Assembly (NCBI RefSeq): GCF_000002865.3
Contig: NW_001865045.1
Location: 489,545 to 553,544 of the forward strand
Direction: 5' to 3'
Source of the DNA: Monosiga brevicollis MX1
Lineage: Eukaryota > Opisthokonta > Choanoflagellata > Craspedida > Salpingoecidae
DNA length: 64,000 bases
Part shown: positions 59,201-64,000 of the stretch, piece after piece
Layout: the number at the start of each line of letters is the position of its first letter
How positions within the stretch are numbered: the first letter of the stretch is position 1
Notes under the pieces: model-generated
What the model saw: the letters and a program-made list of their open reading frames with translations, nothing else
Databases searched by the model: none
Told to the model about the DNA's origin: nothing
Translations under genes and position numbers: made by a program

Positions 59201-62027
59201 GGAGCGAGAAGTCTTTACAGCCGTATCAACCAAGCCCTCACGGCCGGCCATGCAATGGAAGAAGTACTCCTACAAGCGAAGACACACAGGGAAAGTGAAA
59301 GGAGAATAAAGGCATGTTAGGATGACGTAGCTATATCTACTTTTCGTGGATGAAAGTGGTGATGGCTATTGCACTGCCGACTGACCTGGGGGCGGAGACC
59401 GGTCAAGAAGCGGTCGGTGATAAGACCACCAGCACGCAGGCTGGCATCAAAGGCTGGGAACGAAGGCAGAGTTTTGCCACTGCTCATGACTGGGACACGG
59501 CGACCTTCCAGCATCTGCTGACCAAGCATACAGGAGATCTGGGTGGCGTTCACGTTGGAACCCTTGGCACCAGATTGCACAATCAACTGTGCAGAATGGG
59601 GCAGGCAGGGGTGGTGAGCATCTGGCTCGCGGCAATCCCTGGTTGCGATGTCAAGTGCCAAAACCTCGGGCATGCCGGACCTGGAAGTTGTTGTGAGGGA
59701 AGGGCTTGATGAGACCATGAGGCATGGTCTTTTCGATGACCTTGGATTGAATCTTGTTGGCAGCGCCGCTCATGGCGCTGTCCAAGCCCTTGCTCTCTCC
59801 AGGATCGCGCAAAATGGTTTGCAAGTTGGATTTGAGCAAGTCATCATCGCGCCAATCATCTTGCTTCACGTAGTTGGCTGCGGCCTCGTGGCCATGGGTT
59901 GTGCTGTCATCCAAAATCTCACGACGCCTATTTTGAAGGATGAAATTGCATGCAACCGTTTTTGGTGAATGGTTAAAACGAGATTGGGACGGTGCACATC
60001 CAGCAGAGCGCCCATTCAAGCCTTGCGGGCATGGTTCATGCAAGCACGTACGCTGCGTCAAATTCGGGCCGCAAGATCAAGTCGTCAATGCAAAGCGTAT
60101 GCCCGTGCATTTTGAGCCACATGGTCCAGACACGGCCCAAGGCGCTCAAAAACTCGCCGGCGGTGCGCCCGCCGTATACCTCATAGACTGCGTGCACGAT
60201 ACCATACGTGGAGTTTCCGACTTGAGCCTTGTCTAGAATGCCGCACAAAAGTTCGCAGTTGCGCACAATGACCGTGCTCTCGCCCTCGAGGCCACCCTTG
60301 TCGTTGGCTGACCAGGCATTCTTGATCTTGGCCTTGCCATACAGGTTCATGCCTGTTTGGTTCAGCGTCAGATTCTTGAGAATTGTGGTGATGATCTGCT
60401 TGCCGGTCCAGAGACGTTGGGGCTTGATCATGGCCGGAGGCACCGTCACAATGCGAGTGCCCTTGTACTCATCCTTGAGGGCAGAGTACACAAATGTCTT
60501 CGTTCGCACGGTGAAGCGAGCACGACGTGAGTTTGATTGAATAAGAAGGTGGCGAAGAAGGCAAGAAGAACATGACCAAGGAAATGAATAACAAACCTGA
60601 TAGTGATGACGATCATAAAAGGAGTCTTTGCAGCACATCTTCACGGCGGCAATCACGTGATCCTGGATCAAACCACGGAGCGGATCACCGGCCAAACCGA
60701 TATACTATGCCAGAGCAACCATTCCAGACCAGCCACACCACATGGCCAAGATGAGTTGCCAGTCTATAGAAATCACTACATGCCCGACGCCGCGTGGTGA
60801 TAAAAAGAATCGGGGCCAGACCTGGAAGTTGTTCGAGGCAATCTCCGAAGCTTCGGCACGCGCAAACTCGCTTTGCGGGAAGTGAAGGTTCATCTCGTCA
60901 CCGTCAAAGTCAGCGTTGTAAGACTACAGGCAGCGATCGGGCAGCTGAGTGAGAAATGGCCGTTGGGGCGCCTTGCCATCCACCGGCTTGGTCACAAGTA
61001 GCGCTACCGTACCTTGCAGTTGGAGTAGTGCAGACGCATGGTGCGCTCGCCCGTGAGGACTCGGACTTGATGAGCCATGATACTGGACTTGTGGAGCGAG
61101 GGCTGACGGTTCATAAGCACCCAGTCGCCGTTCTTGATGTGACGCATGACAATCTTGGGGCGGTCAGAACGCGCTTTGGGCGAAGGCGTCAACAATTGGT
61201 CTGCAATGGGCACGCGCTTGGATAGTTCTCGACTGAGGACGGTCACGTGGCCATCCTCATCCTAAATGAAGCAGCATCAACCCACCCAACTTGGTGAGGT
61301 CTGGCCATATTGTGCGACCCCATGGTGCAGCGAAAAAATCAAAATCAAAAGTGGAGCGGAAGCAAACACTGACCATGACATGGGTGGCGCCGGGATGAAC
61401 GTCGGGCCCGTTGAGCACGCATTGACGCAGGTAGTTGACATTCCAGGGAGTCACGGGCTGAGGATAGGTCAGGCGTGTGGCGAAGCAATCGGGCACGCCG
61501 ACTTCATTGGTGCCGATCATGGGATCAGGCGAGATGACGGTTCTATAAGCCAAAAGAAAAAAGTGAGTACAATCTTCAAGAGGGGCGACGAGAAGGAGAG
61601 CCAAAAAAGAAAGAAGAAAGGCACAAATAGCCAAAGCAACGCACCGTGCGGCGTAGTTGACACGCTTGCCCATCATATGCATGCGGAACAGGCCCTCTTT
61701 GCGCTCCAGCAGCTGACGAATGCCCGGCTGTACGTCAAGTGCAGCCCGACCTCCCGCAAGCGAGCTGTCAATAAGGATGTTGACATGTGACTGGAGTTGT
61801 TGCCACGCTCGGTTGAGGTTCTCAACACGCTTGCGCTCATACTCTGCCACGTTGCCATCTTCCTCGGACATACGCATCTTGAAGATGTCACGCAACTGGT
61901 CCACATCTGTGGCGCCCGAAACACGATGAAGATAAGAAAACAAAGAAACATGGAGTGGCAGAAGGGCACGTTCAGCAGCGGCTTTGCCGTCGGTTGCTAT
62001 GAAGCTGCTCGCCTTCTGGGTGCAAGG

Positions 62028-62082
<55 letters not shown>

Positions 62083-64000
62083 CATATACGCACCTTTGAT
62101 GATAGCACCCAAAGTAATTGTTTGGCTATTTTCAAACGTCTGGCCACCCATCAAGGAAGGAGGGCGAAAGCTGCAGACCAGGTCAGATACCAAAGCAAGC
62201 GTGAAAGGCACATGAATATGAGGGGGCTCAACACATCAAGGATGTCGACCAACAAGAAACGAGGCGCGAAAAAAAAAAAAAAAAAGGGAGGGATGCCCCA
62301 ACCCGATCGAGAGCCAGATGCAGTGTGCTGCTGGCTGACACTTGGACTATAGATGATGGCGAAAGGACGTCAATCATACCGGTTGGGGGGCACGGGAAGG
62401 ACCCGAAGGAAGAACGACTCATAGCTGCTAATGCGGGTGGCCGAGCCATCATCGTTGACGCCCAGCACGCGGCTGGCGAAAATGTTGGTGAGCAAGTCTG
62501 CGTGACGAGCCCAAAGCTCGCGCTGCGAAACACCAGCTCGGTTAGCATACTGTACAAGTATTGCATCGAATGGCGTGATGTTCACGCAGAGACGAAAGAC
62601 AACGCCAGCGTACCAAATGTTCGCGCGCCTGGCTAGGAGAGATGTAAAGGCGCTCTTTGGGGTCGTGACTTTTGATTTGCTGAAGGACAGACTGGGCATA
62701 GTCTGACTCGACCGTCGCAACGGGACGCGCGGGTTTGCGGGCTCCTTCGTCACTCTCGTCGCCACTGCCCTCGGAGCTTTCATGGCCACTGTCCTCACCA
62801 CGTGGCTCGTCACGATGACCCGAGGTCAAGTAAGCCTCGGCAATTGAGGGTAGCAAGGGCATTTCTTCGAGTTTTTGAGCGACCATGCGTGCGCGCTGTT
62901 TTTGGGGCAAAGGCTGCATGGGGACCAGATAAAGAGGCAGGGTACAGCACAATGGCATGGGCAAGCGACAACATTAGTGTGCGATGCATAAGTTGTAGTC
63001 TGAGTAAGACGCTGTTGGGCCATCCATATATGGTGATCCGCAAAACATACGTTGGCAAAAATCTTGACAGAAGCTTCGTGGGTGAGACGGCGAGAAGCGG
63101 CGCCGCAGTGCTACAGGAAATGCCATCAGCGTCAGCGAGAGACTAGCCGATGGGCAGCCAGGGACGTACGCCCTGTCCAAGCGCGCCAGTCGAATCAACA
63201 ATTCCGGAAAACAAGGCAAGGGGAACATACAGCGCAAGATTTGATGTTGACGGTATTCTTGAGAAAGGCTTCAATGAGCTCACGACGATACTTGGCCACG
63301 TGGATGGAGTTGGCAGGATTAGGGCGCTCTGAGGCTTGACGCTCCATGACGCGGGCCATGCTAGCCTCAAAGGCTGCCCGAAGGTGCTCCGGGCCTTCAC
63401 TGGGGTCTTGACCCTCATCACTGGGCAGGCGCGGGAGGTCGAGGGCATCCTCCAGGTTGCGGGCCTCGACCAGGGCGTCGCGAGCGAGCAGGTCCAATTG
63501 GTGCTGCAACAACTGAAGGGGAACGTCGCCGGCCTTGAATTTGTGACAGAGACGGCATTTGGCACGAAGAAGCTGGTACAACTGCTGGAAAAAGAGCGGG
63601 TGATACACATGCACGGGCAGCTCAATGTGGCCCATGTGGCCAGGGCAGTGTGTGCCCAAAAGATGGCAAGTGGTGCAGCGTTCCGAGTTGTCCACAGGGC
63701 CCAGGGCTGGGTCGTACAGACCCCCGATCATGGGGTTGTTCAACTCATCAAAACCATCGGCATGGCTGATGCCCTTGACGGAAAGACGACGCGTCGTGGC
63801 ATCATCGAACATGCCAAAGGAAACGCCACGGACCTGTGGTTGACATTCCACGTAGTTGAGACCAGATAATGAGGAGGTAACACACGGCAAGAGGCATGGA
63901 AAGAGGCGATGTAGCAAGAACTTCGGAGGCCGGGCAGAGCAAGGCCGGGCAGAGCAAGGCCGAGCGGGGCAGGAGAAGGGCCGCCGTCAACTTACGTAGT
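56266..64000 (-). CDS. POLR1A: RNA polymerase I largest subunit (RPA194/POLR1A), first exon off the window
   Basis: Makes pre-rRNA in the nucleolus. Exons, 5' to 3' on the minus strand: 63231-63833, 63051-63110, 62614-62913, 62380-62522, 62094-62170, 61645-61906, 61374-61542, 61013-61261, 60822-60923, 60597-60704, 60052-60497, 59681-59927, 59386-59586, 59103-59269, 58838-58967, 57871-58695, 57527-57772, 57190-57417, 56987-57085, 56768-56890, 56501-56638 and 56266-56370; 1675 residues (human 1720). A donor at 63995 shows the ATG exon lies to the right. Landmarks: [28 protein letters not shown] (zinc clamp), [19 protein letters not shown], the Mg-binding [54 protein letters not shown] and [15 protein letters not shown], then the Pol I-specific acidic jaw insert and [17 protein letters not shown]. 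Pol II and Pol III subunits lack the acidic insert and these C-terminal residues. Confidence 0.97.
58817..58833. repeat. A run in a POLR1A intron
   Basis: About 17 A residues on the plus strand, so a T run after the donor in the minus-strand transcript; intronic. Confidence 0.8.
62029..62078. repeat. (CA)n microsatellite in a POLR1A intron
   Basis: About 24 CA units in the intron between the exons 61645-61906 and 62094-62170; reads (UG)n in the pre-mRNA, close to the donor. Confidence 0.95.

Noticed and set aside
63336-63869. A 177-codon plus-strand frame in POLR1A
   Set aside because: Antisense shadow of a 603-base POLR1A exon whose protein is unmistakable.

Overview
The window is 64 kb of nuclear DNA from an intron-dense, fairly GC-rich unicellular eukaryote. 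A choanoflagellate (Monosiga-like) is the best guess. The grounds are sixteen protein genes packed into 64 kb, introns mostly of 60-200 bp with GT-AG ends, the standard genetic code, and animal-type families in full architecture: UBE3A with its AZUL zinc finger, RSK with two kinase domains, GPR155/LYCHOS with a DEP tail, and FGFR1OP2/SIKE. The species call is inference; the gene identities rest on residue-level matches to known families.

Layout, left to right: TOR kinase (minus, 1-11710, runs off the left edge before its kinase domain); FGFR1OP2/SIKE (plus, 12398-13672); gluconokinase (minus, 14011-14904); an unrecognised multi-pass membrane protein (plus, about 15486-18073); GPR155/LYCHOS (plus, 18543-21711); DGAT1 (plus, 22876-25306); a PA-TM-RING ubiquitin ligase (minus, 25887-27857); UBE3A (plus, 29624-34135); RSK (plus, 35970-39105); TFB1M (plus, 39811-41181); ABCB7/Atm1 (plus, 41972-45889); an unrecognised coiled-coil protein (plus, 46871-48304); UBE2D-type E2 (minus, 48642-49409); SNW1/SKIP (plus, 50065-52682); endophilin (plus, 53350-55697); and POLR1A (minus, 56266 to beyond the right edge).

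Several neighbours share a theme. TOR, LYCHOS (cholesterol sensing upstream of TORC1 in mammals), RSK and POLR1A are all growth-control or ribosome-biogenesis genes. UBE2D, UBE3A and the RING protein are ubiquitin-pathway genes. TFB1M and ABCB7 are adjacent mitochondrial genes. Nothing in the sequence shows these groupings are functional. For most genes the exon structure was built by hand from GT/AG sites and checked for frame; uncertain junctions are stated.

The non-coding part is rich in microsatellites, mostly (CA)n, (GT)n, (CT)n and (CTGTCT)n, lying in introns and in gene-to-gene spacers. There are two N gaps: 6798-7039 inside an (AG)n tract, and 22418-22467 flanked by two diverged copies of the same ~88 bp segment. 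No rRNA, tRNA, CRISPR array, or recognisable transposon or retroelement was seen.
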